64,000 nt of DNA from an uncultured Roseateles sp. (GCA_946886855.1 CAMPJJ010000021.1:1-64000), one strand, 5' to 3'; numbered from the stretch's first letter, positions 52,418 to 60,956 are shown. Notes: a model not told the origin generated them from the letters alone. Made by a program: numbers and translations.

Positions 52418-54088
52418 TCAGGCGCCGTGGGCCTGGGGGGCCGGCAAGGCGTCGGGCGGCAGGCCCGCCACGGCGCGCGCCCACATGCGCTCATAGAGCG
52501 TCTCCAGGTCGCGCGCGAAGGCCGGTGAATCGATCCAGGCGGGAACCGCCGGCTTCGCTCCTCCCGCCAGATCGGACCGGCCGGCGAGCGCGCAGACCTG
52601 GTCGACGTAGGCCAGCGGCGTCTCGCAGACAAGGGCGGACAGGCCCGCCTGCACGAGCAGGCTTTCCGCCACGCGCGACGCGAAGCCGTCGCCGCGCAGC
52701 GTCACCACCGGCACGCCCGCGGCAAGCGCATCGCTGGTCGTCGTGTGCCCGTTGCACGGCCAGGTGTCGAGCGCGACGTCCGCCGCCGCCAGCCGGTTCC
52801 AGTGTTCGGCCATCCCCACCGGCGGCATGAAGACGAGCCGCTCCGGCGCGATGCCGCGCGCGGCGGCCTCGGCGCGCAGTCGCGCATCGGCCTGCTCGCC
52901 GCCGCTGAGCTGCCACAGCAGCGCTTGCGGCAGGCGGTGCAGGATCGCCATCCACGCGTCGAAGACCGTGGGGGTGATCTTCAGCACCACGTTCGCCGAA
53001 AGCAGCACGATCGCATCGTCGGGCAGGCCGAGTTCCGCGCGCGACGTCGCGTCGATGCGCCGCGTCGCGTCGCCGGGCTGGTAGGCGCGCGGCAACTGGG
53101 CGATGCGCTCGGCATAGCACGGCGCATCACCGAGCGGCGTCACGATCGCGTCGCCGATGACGTAGTCGATGAAGTCCGCGCCACAGGTGCCGGGGAAACC
53201 GAGCCACGCGACCTGCACCGGCGCTGGACGCGCGGCCAGCGCGGTGAATCGGCTGCCGGCGGTGTGGCCCTTCAGGTCGACGGCGATGTCGATGCCCTCC
53301 GCGCGCATGCGCGCGGCGATGCCGGCGGGATCGAGGTCGCCGACGTCGATGAAGCGCTCGCAGGCCGCGCGGATCCGCTGCTGCAGCGCGGAACCATCAT
53401 CCGGCCCGTGCGAGAACAGCAGCACCTCGAAGCGCTCACGATCGCGGTGCTCGAGGACTTCGACCATCAGTGCGGCGGTCGCATGGGCGTGGAAGTCCGA
53501 CGACAGGTAGCCGATGCGCAACTTCGGCTTGGCGACGGCCTTCGCCGGCGGCAGGGGCGCGATGCCGCGGCTCAGGAAACGCGTGCTCAGTCGCGCGACC
53601 TTCAGGAGGTCTTGCGCCGTGTGCGGGAGCGTGGCCAGCGCGAAGGGCACGCCGAATTCATCGGCGGCGTCGTCGGGCTTGGCGCGGATCACGGCATGCA
53701 GTGATCGCAGGTTCTCGTCGAAGTCCGACCAGCGCGCGCACTGCTGATCGCCATGGGCCTGGTAGGCCTGGGCCATCACGCTGTCGGGCCGCAGCGCAGC
53801 GACCGTGCGGAAGCATTCCGCCGCCTCGGCCTTCATCTGCAGCGACTGCAACGCGAAGGCCAGCTGCAGATAGGCATCGACGTCGTCGATCTTCAGCGCG
53901 AGCGCCTGCATCAGCGGACCGATCGCATCCTGCATCCGTCCGCTGCGCCGCAGCGATTCACCGAGGTAGCGTTGCAGCTCGTTCGACGCGACCTGCGCAT
54001 GCGGCTCCAGCAGCGCGACCGCCGCGGCGTAGCGGCCGCGGCCCATCTCGTGGAGGGCGTTGCGCAGCAGGTCGTTGAGGGCATCCAT
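52418..54088 (-). CDS. TPR-fused O-GlcNAc-transferase (SPINDLY-type) glycosyltransferase
   Basis: A 556-residue COG3914-type enzyme. N-terminal tetratricopeptide repeats cover about 1-140; the GT41-like catalytic part follows, with SSDFHAHATA (near 200), DLKGHTAGSR, LGFPGTCGADFIDYVIGD and DTWPCNGHTTTSDALAAGVPVV, the last being the best OGT signature. It may glycosylate proteins in the cytoplasm. The gene lies 18 bases after the LysR gene on the same strand, so the two may be co-transcribed. Confidence 0.88.
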   Translation of the reverse strand: MDALNDLLRNALHEMGRGRYAAAVALLEPHAQVASNELQRYLGESLRRSGRMQDAIGPLMQALALKIDDVDAYLQLAFALQSLQMKAEAAECFRTVAALRPDSVMAQAYQAHGDQQCARWSDFDENLRSLHAVIRAKPDDAADEFGVPFALATLPHTAQDLLKVARLSTRFLSRGIAPLPPAKAVAKPKLRIGYLSSDFHAHATAALMVEVLEHRDRERFEVLLFSHGPDDGSALQQRIRAACERFIDVGDLDPAGIAARMRAEGIDIAVDLKGHTAGSRFTALAARPAPVQVAWLGFPGTCGADFIDYVIGDAIVTPLGDAPCYAERIAQLPRAYQPGDATRRIDATSRAELGLPDDAIVLLSANVVLKITPTVFDAWMAILHRLPQALLWQLSGGEQADARLRAEAAARGIAPERLVFMPPVGMAEHWNRLAAADVALDTWPCNGHTTTSDALAAGVPVVTLRGDGFASRVAESLLVQAGLSALVCETPLAYVDQVCALAGRSDLAGGAKPAVPAWIDSPAFARDLETLYERMWARAVAGLPPDALPAPQAHGA

Positions 54089-54106
54089 GGGGACGATTAT
54101 GGAAGC

Positions 54107-55036
54107 TCAGGCCGTCGATCCCGGCGTCGCGCACAGCGTGATGCAGAACGCCATGAAAGCTTCCACCGAGGCCGGCGGCAATCGCCGCGACGGCCGCACG
54201 ATGTGGAGCGGGAAGGTCTCGCCGGGCCAGTCGGGAAACAGCTCGACCAGCGTGCCGTCCGCGATCAGGTGCTCGACGCTCAGCGCCAGCACCTGCGCCA
54301 CGCCCGCTCCCGCGACGCAGGCCTGCACCATCGCGTCGGCATCGGTCATCGTCAGCGAGCCCGATGTGGCCACCGTCAGCTGGTCCTTCGCGCGTCCCTT
54401 GCCGCGCACGAAGATCCATTCGAAGGGCCGGCCGCGCTGCGGATCGATGTACTGGAGGCAGTCGTGCTTCGCCAGCTCGGCGGGCTTGCGCGGACGCCCG
54501 CGCCGGTCGAGGTAGGACGGTGCCGCCACCGTCAGCACGCGGTTCTCCAGGAGCTTGCGCGAGGTCATCGTCGACGCCGGCTGCGGCCCGAAACGCACGG
54601 CGACATCGACGCCTTCCGCGACCAGGTCCCCGCTGCCGGGGAACTGCACCATCGTCAGCGTCAGGTCCGGATACAGCGCCTGCAGCCGGGGCAGGGCGGG
54701 CGCGAGCACGTAGCGCGCGAACAGCGGATTCAGGCACACCCGCAATGCCCCGCGCACGCTGACCGCCGCGCCGGAGACGACGTTCGCCGCCTCCTCGATG
54801 CCTTCCAGGTGCGGCACCGCATGCTCGTACAGGCGCGCGCCTTCGCCGGTGAGGTGCAGCGAGCGCGTCGTGCGGTCGAGCAGGCGCACGCCCAGTCGCT
54901 CCTCCAGCCGTGACACCGCCCGGCTCACGCCCGAGGCCGACATCCCCAGCACCTCGCCGGCCTTGCTGAAGCTGCCCGACTCCACCACCGCGGCCAGCAC
55001 GCTCATGCCGGCGAGCAGCCGTCCGTCGACGCTCAT
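54107..55036 (-). CDS. LysR-family transcriptional regulator
   Basis: A 309-residue regulator with N-terminal winged HTH (VLAAVVESGSFSKAGEVLGMSASGVSRAVSRLEERLG) and a C-terminal substrate-binding domain from about 95. It is divergent from the amidohydrolase and MFS genes, the classic arrangement for a LysR protein and its targets. Close relatives are the AaeR/DsdC-like groups; the ligand is unknown. Confidence 0.9.
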   Translation of the reverse strand: MSVDGRLLAGMSVLAAVVESGSFSKAGEVLGMSASGVSRAVSRLEERLGVRLLDRTTRSLHLTGEGARLYEHAVPHLEGIEEAANVVSGAAVSVRGALRVCLNPLFARYVLAPALPRLQALYPDLTLTMVQFPGSGDLVAEGVDVAVRFGPQPASTMTSRKLLENRVLTVAAPSYLDRRGRPRKPAELAKHDCLQYIDPQRGRPFEWIFVRGKGRAKDQLTVATSGSLTMTDADAMVQACVAGAGVAQVLALSVEHLIADGTLVELFPDWPGETFPLHIVRPSRRLPPASVEAFMAFCITLCATPGSTA

Positions 55037-55040
55037 GTCC

Positions 55041-55096
55041 GATCCCTCATTGCCCGCCCTTCATCGCCCGCCCTTCATCGTCCGTTCTTCATGGAC
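55041..55096. repeat. Four degenerate 14-bp tandem units
   Basis: GATCCCTCATTGCC, CGCCCTTCATCGCC, CGCCCTTCATCGTC and CGTTCTTCATGGAC follow each other at 55041-55096, just upstream of the LysR start. They could be operator repeats or expansion debris. Confidence 0.75.
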
Positions 55097-55129
55097 CGTC
55101 CTCCGTTGTGCCGCCGTCATTGCAGCCGC

Positions 55130-55187
55130 GGCTCATTTTTGAATTTCAGCAAAGATCATTTGAGCGACTCTACCTTTATCAAAGATC
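55130..55187. promoter_or_regulatory. LysR intergenic operator candidate
   Basis: CAAAGATC occurs at 55150-55157 and 55180-55187, exactly 30 bp apart (about three helical turns), in an A/T-richer stretch. CAAA-N5-TTTG at 55150-55162 is palindromic and could be a LysR half-site pair. It lies between the LysR gene and the amidohydrolase. Confidence 0.45.
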
Positions 55188-55228
55188 GTCCGGTTCGCAT
55201 CATTCGCCCCGTTGCCTCAATCCCGAAT

Positions 55229-55256
55229 CGATTCCCGATTCCCGATGCCCGATGCC
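55229..55256. repeat. 7-bp tandem repeat CGATTCC/CGATGCC
   Basis: Four 7-bp units at 55229-55256, the first two CGATTCC and the next two CGATGCC. They lie in the leader of the amidohydrolase; loose 12-bp units follow to its ribosome binding site. Confidence 0.8.
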
Positions 55257-55296
55257 CCCAACGAATCGTCCAACGATTCCTCCAACGGAGCTTCCC

Positions 55297-56622
55297 ATGA
55301 CCGATCGCGACATCCTCTTCAAGGCCGGCACCGTCATCACGATGGATCCCGCGCTGCCCAACCTGGCCGTCGGCGACGTGCTGGTGCGCGACGGCCGCAT
55401 CGCCGCCGTCGGCGCCGCCCTGCCGGCCGGCGACGCCGAGGTCATCGACGCCGCCGGCAGCATCGTGATGCCCGGCCTGGTCGACGCCCACCACCACGCC
55501 TGGCTGGGCGTGATGCGCCGGCTGATGCCCGACGTCGACGATCTCTTCGCCTACATCGACGTGGTCGCCAACAAGCTCGGCGCGCACGTGCGCCCGCGGG
55601 ACCTGTTCATCAGCACGAGACTGACGGCGGCCGCCTCGCTGGACGCCGGCATCACGACCCTCGTCGACGCCTGCCACAGCGCGCGCAGCCCCGAGCACAC
55701 CGATGCGGCGCTCGACGCGCTGGACCTCTCAGGCATCCGCGCGCTGCACATGGTGGGTCCGGCGATGGACCCGGGCGCGTCGTCGGCGCATCTGCCGGCC
55801 GACCTGGCCCGGCTGGCGGCCCGTTGGAACGCCAGCGACAGCCGCGTGAAGGTCGGCCTCTTCGGTCAGTTGAAGCTGGACTGGTGGGAGGTCGCGCGGG
55901 GCCTGGACATGCGCATCCTGACCGAGTTCATCGGCGACCTCGCGCAGCTCGGTCCCGAGTTCGCGAAGCCCGGCGTGCTCGGCCCGCACAACCTCTTCAA
56001 CCACTGCACGCGTGTTCCTGCGGCGACATGGCGGCTGTTCGCCGAGGCCGGCGTGAACATCACCGTGAATCCGCGCTCGGACGCGCTGTTCGGTTTCGAC
56101 GACGAGACCTTCGCCTACCAGGTGGCCGTCGATCACGGTCTGACGCCGGCGCTGGGCATCGATCTCGACACCGCCTTCGGCAGCGATCTGTTCGGCGAGA
56201 TGCACGCGCTGTTCCACCAGCAGCGCGCCGCGATGCGCTACCGCCGGTTCCGCGGCGAGGCCGGCGTGCCCGCGCCGATCGGCGTCGAGGCGGTGCTGCG
56301 CGCCGCCACCGTCAACGGCGCGCGGGCCGCGGGTCTGGAGGACCGCGTGGGATCGTTGACGCCGGGCAAGGCCGCCGACCTGATCATGGTCCGCACGCAG
56401 GGCGCGGCGGTGTTCCCGGTGACGAACGCGATCGCCACCATCGTGCAGGCGGTGGAGCGCGCCGATGTGGACACGGTCGTGGTCGGCGGCCATTTCCGCA
56501 AGCGCGGCGGGCGGCTGATCGACGTCGATCTGGCGAAGCTGGCCGCCGATGCGGCCGCCTCGCGCGACTTCCTGCTCGACGCCAGCGGGCATCGCGTCGA
56601 CCTGTTCAAGACGGCGGCCTGA
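55297..56622 (+). CDS. Amidohydrolase, COG0402-like (deaminase/chlorohydrolase family)
   Basis: A 441-residue amidohydrolase. The HxH motif is His65 and His67 (VDAHHHAWLG), and further ligand candidates are His236 (NHC) and Asp289/291 (GIDLD). The usual HxxE motif reads ILTE at 207-210, lacking the His. Family members deaminate or dechlorinate heterocycles. ATG 55297 has GGAG 6 bases upstream; the longer in-frame start at 55108 is discarded. The MFS gene follows 26 bases after the stop. Confidence 0.85.
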   Translation: MTDRDILFKAGTVITMDPALPNLAVGDVLVRDGRIAAVGAALPAGDAEVIDAAGSIVMPGLVDAHHHAWLGVMRRLMPDVDDLFAYIDVVANKLGAHVRPRDLFISTRLTAAASLDAGITTLVDACHSARSPEHTDAALDALDLSGIRALHMVGPAMDPGASSAHLPADLARLAARWNASDSRVKVGLFGQLKLDWWEVARGLDMRILTEFIGDLAQLGPEFAKPGVLGPHNLFNHCTRVPAATWRLFAEAGVNITVNPRSDALFGFDDETFAYQVAVDHGLTPALGIDLDTAFGSDLFGEMHALFHQQRAAMRYRRFRGEAGVPAPIGVEAVLRAATVNGARAAGLEDRVGSLTPGKAADLIMVRTQGAAVFPVTNAIATIVQAVERADVDTVVVGGHFRKRGGRLIDVDLAKLAADAAASRDFLLDASGHRVDLFKTAA

Positions 56623-56648
56623 TCGGCCCTTCCAACTCGGGAGCTCCC

Positions 56649-57902
56649 ATGTCCGCCATCGCTTCGCCCACACCCACGTCCCCACCCACGTCCACACCCA
56701 CGTCCACGTCCACGTCCACGTCCACGTCCGCGCGGAAGCGTCCCGCCCCCGGCGTCATCGCGGCGCTGTTCTGCGGTTACCTCGCCGTCGGCCTGCCGCT
56801 GCCGGTGCTCCCGCTCTTCATCCATGAGCGGCTCGGCTTCGACGCGCTGACCGTCGGGCTGGTCATCGGCCTGCAGTTCGTCGCCACGGTGCTGACGCGC
56901 GGCTATGCCGGGCGCCTCGTCGACGGGCAGGGCGGGCGGCGCTCGGCGTTGCAGGGCGCGCTCGGCTGCGCCGTCGCGGGCCTGCTGTACCTGGTCGCCG
57001 CGCTGCCCGGGTGGTCGTCCGCGACGGCCTTGGCCCTCGTCGTCGCCGGGCGGCTGGTGGCCGGTGTCGGCGAGAGCCAGTTCGTGACCGGCTGCGTGTC
57101 GTGGTCCATCGCGTCCGTGGGGCCGCAGCGCGCGGGCCTGTCGATGTCGTGGACCGGCATCGCGATGTTCGGTGCCCTCGCCATCGGTGCGCCGGTGGGG
57201 ATGTGGCTCTACCGCGGCCAAGGCCCGGGCGCTGTGATGCTTGCGTGCATGGCCGCGCCGCTGGCCGCCTGGGCGGTCGCGCTGGCGACGCCGACCTACC
57301 GCATGGCGGGTGGCCCGCGACTGCCACTCCGGCGCGTGGTGGGGCAGATCTGGCGACAGGGACTCGGGCTGACGCTGCAGGGCGTCGGGCTGGCCGGACT
57401 GACCGCGTTCGCGTCGCTGTACTTCGCGGCGCGCGGGTGGTCGCATGCCGGCATCGTGATGAGCTGCTTCGGCGTCGGCTTCACCGCGGTGAGGCTGCTG
57501 CTCGGGCACCTGCCCGACAGGATCGGCGGCCGGCGCGTGGCGCTGTGGTCCTTGACCGTGGAGGCGATCGGGCTGGGCCTGGTCTGGGCGGCGCCGGGGG
57601 AGGGCGTCGCGCTGGCGGGGGCCTTCGTGACCGGCCTGGGTTGCGCGCTGATCTATCCGGCGCTCGGCGTCGAGGCGCTCAAGCGCGTGCCGCCGGCCAG
57701 CCGTGGCAGCGCGATCGGCGCATTCGCGGCGTTCCTCGACATCGCCTATGGCCTGGCCGGTCCGACGGCGGGCCTGGTGGCGGGTCGCTTCGGCTTCGCT
57801 GCCGTGTACGTGCTGGGCGCGGTGGCGGCGCTGCTCGGCGTGATGCTGATCGTCACCGGCCCGACAGGCAGTTTGACGCCGGCGCGCCTGGCGTCGGAAT
57901 GA
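56649..57902 (+). CDS. MFS transporter with Thr/Ser-repeat N-terminus
   Basis: A 417-residue major-facilitator protein with about twelve helices. The N-terminus up to residue 30 is Pro/Thr/Ser-rich (PTSPPTSTPTSTS) and coded by a 6-bp repeat. The loop GRLVDGQGGRR between helices 2 and 3 is the MFS signature. It probably exports or imports a compound linked with the amidohydrolase; the substrate is unknown. GGGAG is the ribosome binding site for ATG 56649. Confidence 0.85.
   Translation: MSAIASPTPTSPPTSTPTSTSTSTSTSARKRPAPGVIAALFCGYLAVGLPLPVLPLFIHERLGFDALTVGLVIGLQFVATVLTRGYAGRLVDGQGGRRSALQGALGCAVAGLLYLVAALPGWSSATALALVVAGRLVAGVGESQFVTGCVSWSIASVGPQRAGLSMSWTGIAMFGALAIGAPVGMWLYRGQGPGAVMLACMAAPLAAWAVALATPTYRMAGGPRLPLRRVVGQIWRQGLGLTLQGVGLAGLTAFASLYFAARGWSHAGIVMSCFGVGFTAVRLLLGHLPDRIGGRRVALWSLTVEAIGLGLVWAAPGEGVALAGAFVTGLGCALIYPALGVEALKRVPPASRGSAIGAFAAFLDIAYGLAGPTAGLVAGRFGFAAVYVLGAVAALLGVMLIVTGPTGSLTPARLASE
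56698..56727 (+). repeat. 6-bp tandem repeat in the MFS coding region
   Basis: CCACGT is repeated five times at 56698-56727, coding for alternating Ser and Thr, with looser ACCCACGTCC copies from about 56672. Six-base steps keep the reading frame. Confidence 0.9.
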
Positions 57903-57924
57903 GAGCGGCGCGGCGCCGGGAGGT

Positions 57925-57970
57925 GTGGGCGTGGGCGTGGGCGTGAGTGCGGGTGCGGGTGCGGGTGCCC
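57925..57970. repeat. 6-bp tandem repeats GTGGGC and GTGCGG
   Basis: GTGGGC three times at 57925-57942, then GTGCGG three times at 57947-57964 and GTGCCC. They fill the spacer between the MFS stop and the promoter of the radical-SAM gene. Confidence 0.85.
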
Positions 57971-57986
57971 GGGATGTCCATGGGCA

Positions 57987-58014
57987 CTGGCATTCTGTGG
58001 CAATGCTGTATAAA
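57987..58014 (+). promoter_or_regulatory. Candidate promoter of the radical-SAM gene
   Basis: CTGGCA at 57987-57992 and TATAAA at 58009-58014 with a 16-base spacer. Transcription would begin about at the ATG 58023, giving a leaderless mRNA, which agrees with the absence of a Shine-Dalgarno. Confidence 0.55.
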
Positions 58015-58023
58015 TTGACAGTA
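58004..58023. promoter_or_regulatory. LexA (SOS) box
   Basis: TGCTGTATAAATTGACAGTA contains CTGT-N8-ACAG and agrees with the E. coli consensus TACTGTATATATATACAGTA at 16 of 20 positions. It overlaps the -10 and ends on the first base of the start codon, so binding would block transcription of the radical-SAM gene. Confidence 0.75.
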
Positions 58024-59141
58024 TGCCGCAAGACACCAAGATCGCTGCTCCACCGCTGTACCTCCAGGCCGATGCGCTGAAGGGGCGGGGCAGCGCCTGG
58101 GCGATGCCGCACCGCTTCGAGTCGCGCGAGCGCGAGCAGTACGACGACGGCTGGGGCACGCTGGACCAGGAGGCGCTGGAGGAACACGTCGCCCCGAAGA
58201 CCGAGATCATCGAGGAGCACGCGAAGAAGATCGTCAGCGGCAACCAGTCGCCCGACATCGGCTTCGACCTGTCGATCAATCCGTACCGGGGTTGCGAGCA
58301 CGGCTGCATCTACTGCTTCGCGCGGCCGACGCACAGCTACCTGAACCTGTCGCCGGGCCTGGACTTCGAGACCAAGATCATCGCCAAGGTCAACGCCGCC
58401 GCTCGGCTGCGGGAGACGCTGGCATCGACCGCGTACAAGCCCGCGCCGCTGGTGCTGGGCACCGCCACCGACGCCTACCAGCCGATCGAGCGCAAGCTGG
58501 GCATCACGCGCGCCGTCGTGGAGGTGCTGACGGAGGCGCGGCATCCGTTCTCGGTGGTGACCAAGTCCAGCGGCATCGAGCGCGACCTGGACCTGATCGT
58601 GCCGATGGCGCTGCGGCGGCAGGTCTCGGTCTACCTGTCGGTGACCTCGCTGGATCCGGCGCTGTCGCGGATCCTGGAGCCGCGCGCCGCCTCGCCGCAG
58701 CGGCGGCTGCAGACGATCAGGGCGCTGGCGGAGGCGGGCGTGCCGGTGGGGGTGAGCGTGTCGCCGGTGATCCCGTTCCTCAACGAACCGGAACTGGAGC
58801 GCATCCTCGAAGCCGCCGCCGAGGCCGGTGCGACCAAGGCCTTCAGCATTCCCTTGCGGCTGCCCTGGGAGGTGGCGCCGCTGTTCCACGACTGGCTGCG
58901 GCTGCATCAGCCGGACAAGGCGGCACGCATCATGGCGCGGCTTCGCGAGATGCGCGGCGGCAAGGACAACGATCCGCGCTTCGGCACGCGCTTCACCGGG
59001 GAGGGGATCTGGGCCGAGCTGCTGCAGCAGCGCTTGCGCAAGGCTTCGAAGCGGCTGGGCCTGGGCCGCGAGCGGCACCAGTTCGACTTCAGCGAGTTCC
59101 GCCCGCCGTCCAAGGTGGTGGGGCAGCAGTCGCTGTTCTGA
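58023..59141 (+). CDS. PA0069-family radical SAM protein (COG1533, SplB-like)
   Basis: A 372-residue radical-SAM protein. CX3CX2C is CEHGCIYC (about 94-101) after the conserved SINPYRG; SYLNLSPGLDFETKI and TKSSGIERDLDLI are shared by the PA0069 family, related to spore photoproduct lyase and called DNA-repair photolyase-like. Its reaction is not established. ATG 58023 follows a LexA box with no ribosome binding site. The sequence is complete and the C-terminus QQSLF is normal. Confidence 0.9.
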   Translation: MPQDTKIAAPPLYLQADALKGRGSAWAMPHRFESREREQYDDGWGTLDQEALEEHVAPKTEIIEEHAKKIVSGNQSPDIGFDLSINPYRGCEHGCIYCFARPTHSYLNLSPGLDFETKIIAKVNAAARLRETLASTAYKPAPLVLGTATDAYQPIERKLGITRAVVEVLTEARHPFSVVTKSSGIERDLDLIVPMALRRQVSVYLSVTSLDPALSRILEPRAASPQRRLQTIRALAEAGVPVGVSVSPVIPFLNEPELERILEAAAEAGATKAFSIPLRLPWEVAPLFHDWLRLHQPDKAARIMARLREMRGGKDNDPRFGTRFTGEGIWAELLQQRLRKASKRLGLGRERHQFDFSEFRPPSKVVGQQSLF

Positions 59142-59229
59142 AGGGAGGCAAGACCTGACCCTGGCCGATCCTTGGCCAGCGGATGTGGTCAGCTCGTCAC
59201 CAGGACCTGAGGGCGGCCGGCATCAGGAA

Positions 59230-60921
59230 TCATCCACGCCGGCAAGCACCCACCCAGTCCCACTCCTTGCGATAGACCGAGGTCTTCACGCCGCTGAGGC
59301 TGAGCACCGTGTGATACAGCCCGTCATGCGACATCGGCGTATCGCGACGCTGCGTCAGGCACGCGCTGTCGAGTTTCTGTGATTGCCGCGTCTGTTCCGG
59401 CAGCCACAGGATCAGCGGCACGTGCTTCTGCTGCTTGGGCGCCAGCGCGTAGGGCATGCCGTGCAGGAACAGGTTGTTCTCGCCCAGCGACTCGCCGTGG
59501 TCCGACACGTACAGCAGGCTCGGGTCGAAGCGCTGCTCCTGCGTGCCCAGCCAGTCGATCGCCTTCGCCAGCACGTGATCGGTGTAGGCGATCGTGTTGT
59601 CGTAGGCGTTGCGGACCTGGTCCAGCTCGCACTGCTGCAGCGCGTTGCTGCGGCACTCGGGCTGGAAAGGCTTGCGGTCGTCCGGCGTGCGCAGGTAATA
59701 GGCGGGACCGTGGCTGCCCATCTGGTGCAGCACCAGCACGACGCCGCGCGCCACGCGTTGCGGATCCAGCGCGGCGATGCGCGCGTCCAGGTCGTGCAGC
59801 ATCACCTCGTCGAGGCACTCGCCGTCCGCGCGGCACAGGCCCGCGGGAATCGGGTGATCCGGCCGGGCGGGATTGATCGCCTGCGCATTCGGCACGCGGT
59901 CGCAGATCCCCTTGCAACCCGACTGGTTGTCCAGCCACAGCACCGCCAGGCCGGCGCGCTGCAGCACGTCCAGCAAGGTCTGCTGGTTGCCGGGATGATC
60001 GACGTACGCCTCGCGGCCGAGCTGCGAGAACATGCACGGCAGCGAAGCCGCCGTCGACGTGCCGCAGGAGGCGACCTCGCGATAGCTGAGCACCGGCTGG
60101 GTCGACAGCTCGGGATTGGTCGGTCTGCCGTAGCCGTTGAGCTGGAAGTTCTCGGAGCGCGCCGTCTCGCCGACCACCAGCAGCACCAGCGGCGGCCGGG
60201 CGCCCGCGGCGCGCGGCGTGAGCTTCGCATCGGCGGCGACGACCTCCAGCGGCCCCTTGGGCTTCTTCTGCTTCTGCGCGGCCAGCGCGGCACTTGCCCA
60301 GATCGCGTTGATCGGACTGACCATCTTGGTCAGCGCCTTGTTGTTGCGCAGCGTGGAGGCCAGGTCCGCCGTCCGCGTCGCCGCGAGACCGACGCCCAGC
60401 GCCAGCGCCACGGCCACGCTCGCGAGGTTCCATCCCAGGCGCTTGAACCAGCGCTTGTCCGTCAGGCGCTGGCGCCAGATCCAGACCAGCGGGATCAGCG
60501 CGATCACCAGCACATGGGCCGCCAGCCCCCAACCGATCAGGTCGCGCGTTTCGCGCACGTCGGTCTGCAGCGCGTTGGTGATCATCGTGCTGTCGATGAT
60601 CACGCCGTAGCTGCCGATGAAGTAGGCCAGCGGCGCTGTCATCAGGAGGATCAGCGTCAGCAGCGGCTTCACCGCCACGCGCCAGGCCAGCAGGCTGAAG
60701 ACGGCGGCCAGCACCATGATCACGATGCCGGCGAAGACGATGACGAACAGCTTGCCCGACGCGCCGGCGTAGTCCGGCATGCCCCACATCCGCTGCCACA
60801 GCGGCCAGTTGCCCAGGACACCGACCCACAGGGCGGTCAGCCACGTCAATGCCAGCGGTGAACGCGCTTGCAAGGCGCCGACCTCGCGGGTCCGCGCGGT
60901 CGAAGAATCGGAAAACGGCAT
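59230..60921 (-). CDS. eptA: Phosphoethanolamine transferase, EptA/PmrC type
   Basis: Inner-membrane enzyme that adds phosphoethanolamine to lipid A and so lowers polymyxin binding. Five N-terminal helices (to about 180) precede a periplasmic sulfatase-fold domain. The nucleophile is Thr288 in SCGTSTAASLPCMFS, and Glu252 (GETARSENF) and SDHGESLGE bind zinc. Length 563. The same fold is shared by MCR proteins, so the exact acceptor is inferred. Three PmrA-like half-sites precede it. Confidence 0.9.
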   Translation of the reverse strand: MPFSDSSTARTREVGALQARSPLALTWLTALWVGVLGNWPLWQRMWGMPDYAGASGKLFVIVFAGIVIMVLAAVFSLLAWRVAVKPLLTLILLMTAPLAYFIGSYGVIIDSTMITNALQTDVRETRDLIGWGLAAHVLVIALIPLVWIWRQRLTDKRWFKRLGWNLASVAVALALGVGLAATRTADLASTLRNNKALTKMVSPINAIWASAALAAQKQKKPKGPLEVVAADAKLTPRAAGARPPLVLLVVGETARSENFQLNGYGRPTNPELSTQPVLSYREVASCGTSTAASLPCMFSQLGREAYVDHPGNQQTLLDVLQRAGLAVLWLDNQSGCKGICDRVPNAQAINPARPDHPIPAGLCRADGECLDEVMLHDLDARIAALDPQRVARGVVLVLHQMGSHGPAYYLRTPDDRKPFQPECRSNALQQCELDQVRNAYDNTIAYTDHVLAKAIDWLGTQEQRFDPSLLYVSDHGESLGENNLFLHGMPYALAPKQQKHVPLILWLPEQTRQSQKLDSACLTQRRDTPMSHDGLYHTVLSLSGVKTSVYRKEWDWVGACRRG

Positions 60922-60956
60922 CTTGTTGTGTCAGGCCGGCAGAAGCAAACCCGCCC

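Noticed and set aside
55212..57902. 896-codon frame running across the amidohydrolase into the MFS gene
   Set aside because: The first two thirds are out of frame with the amidohydrolase and low-complexity; the MFS has its own ATG and Shine-Dalgarno at 56649.
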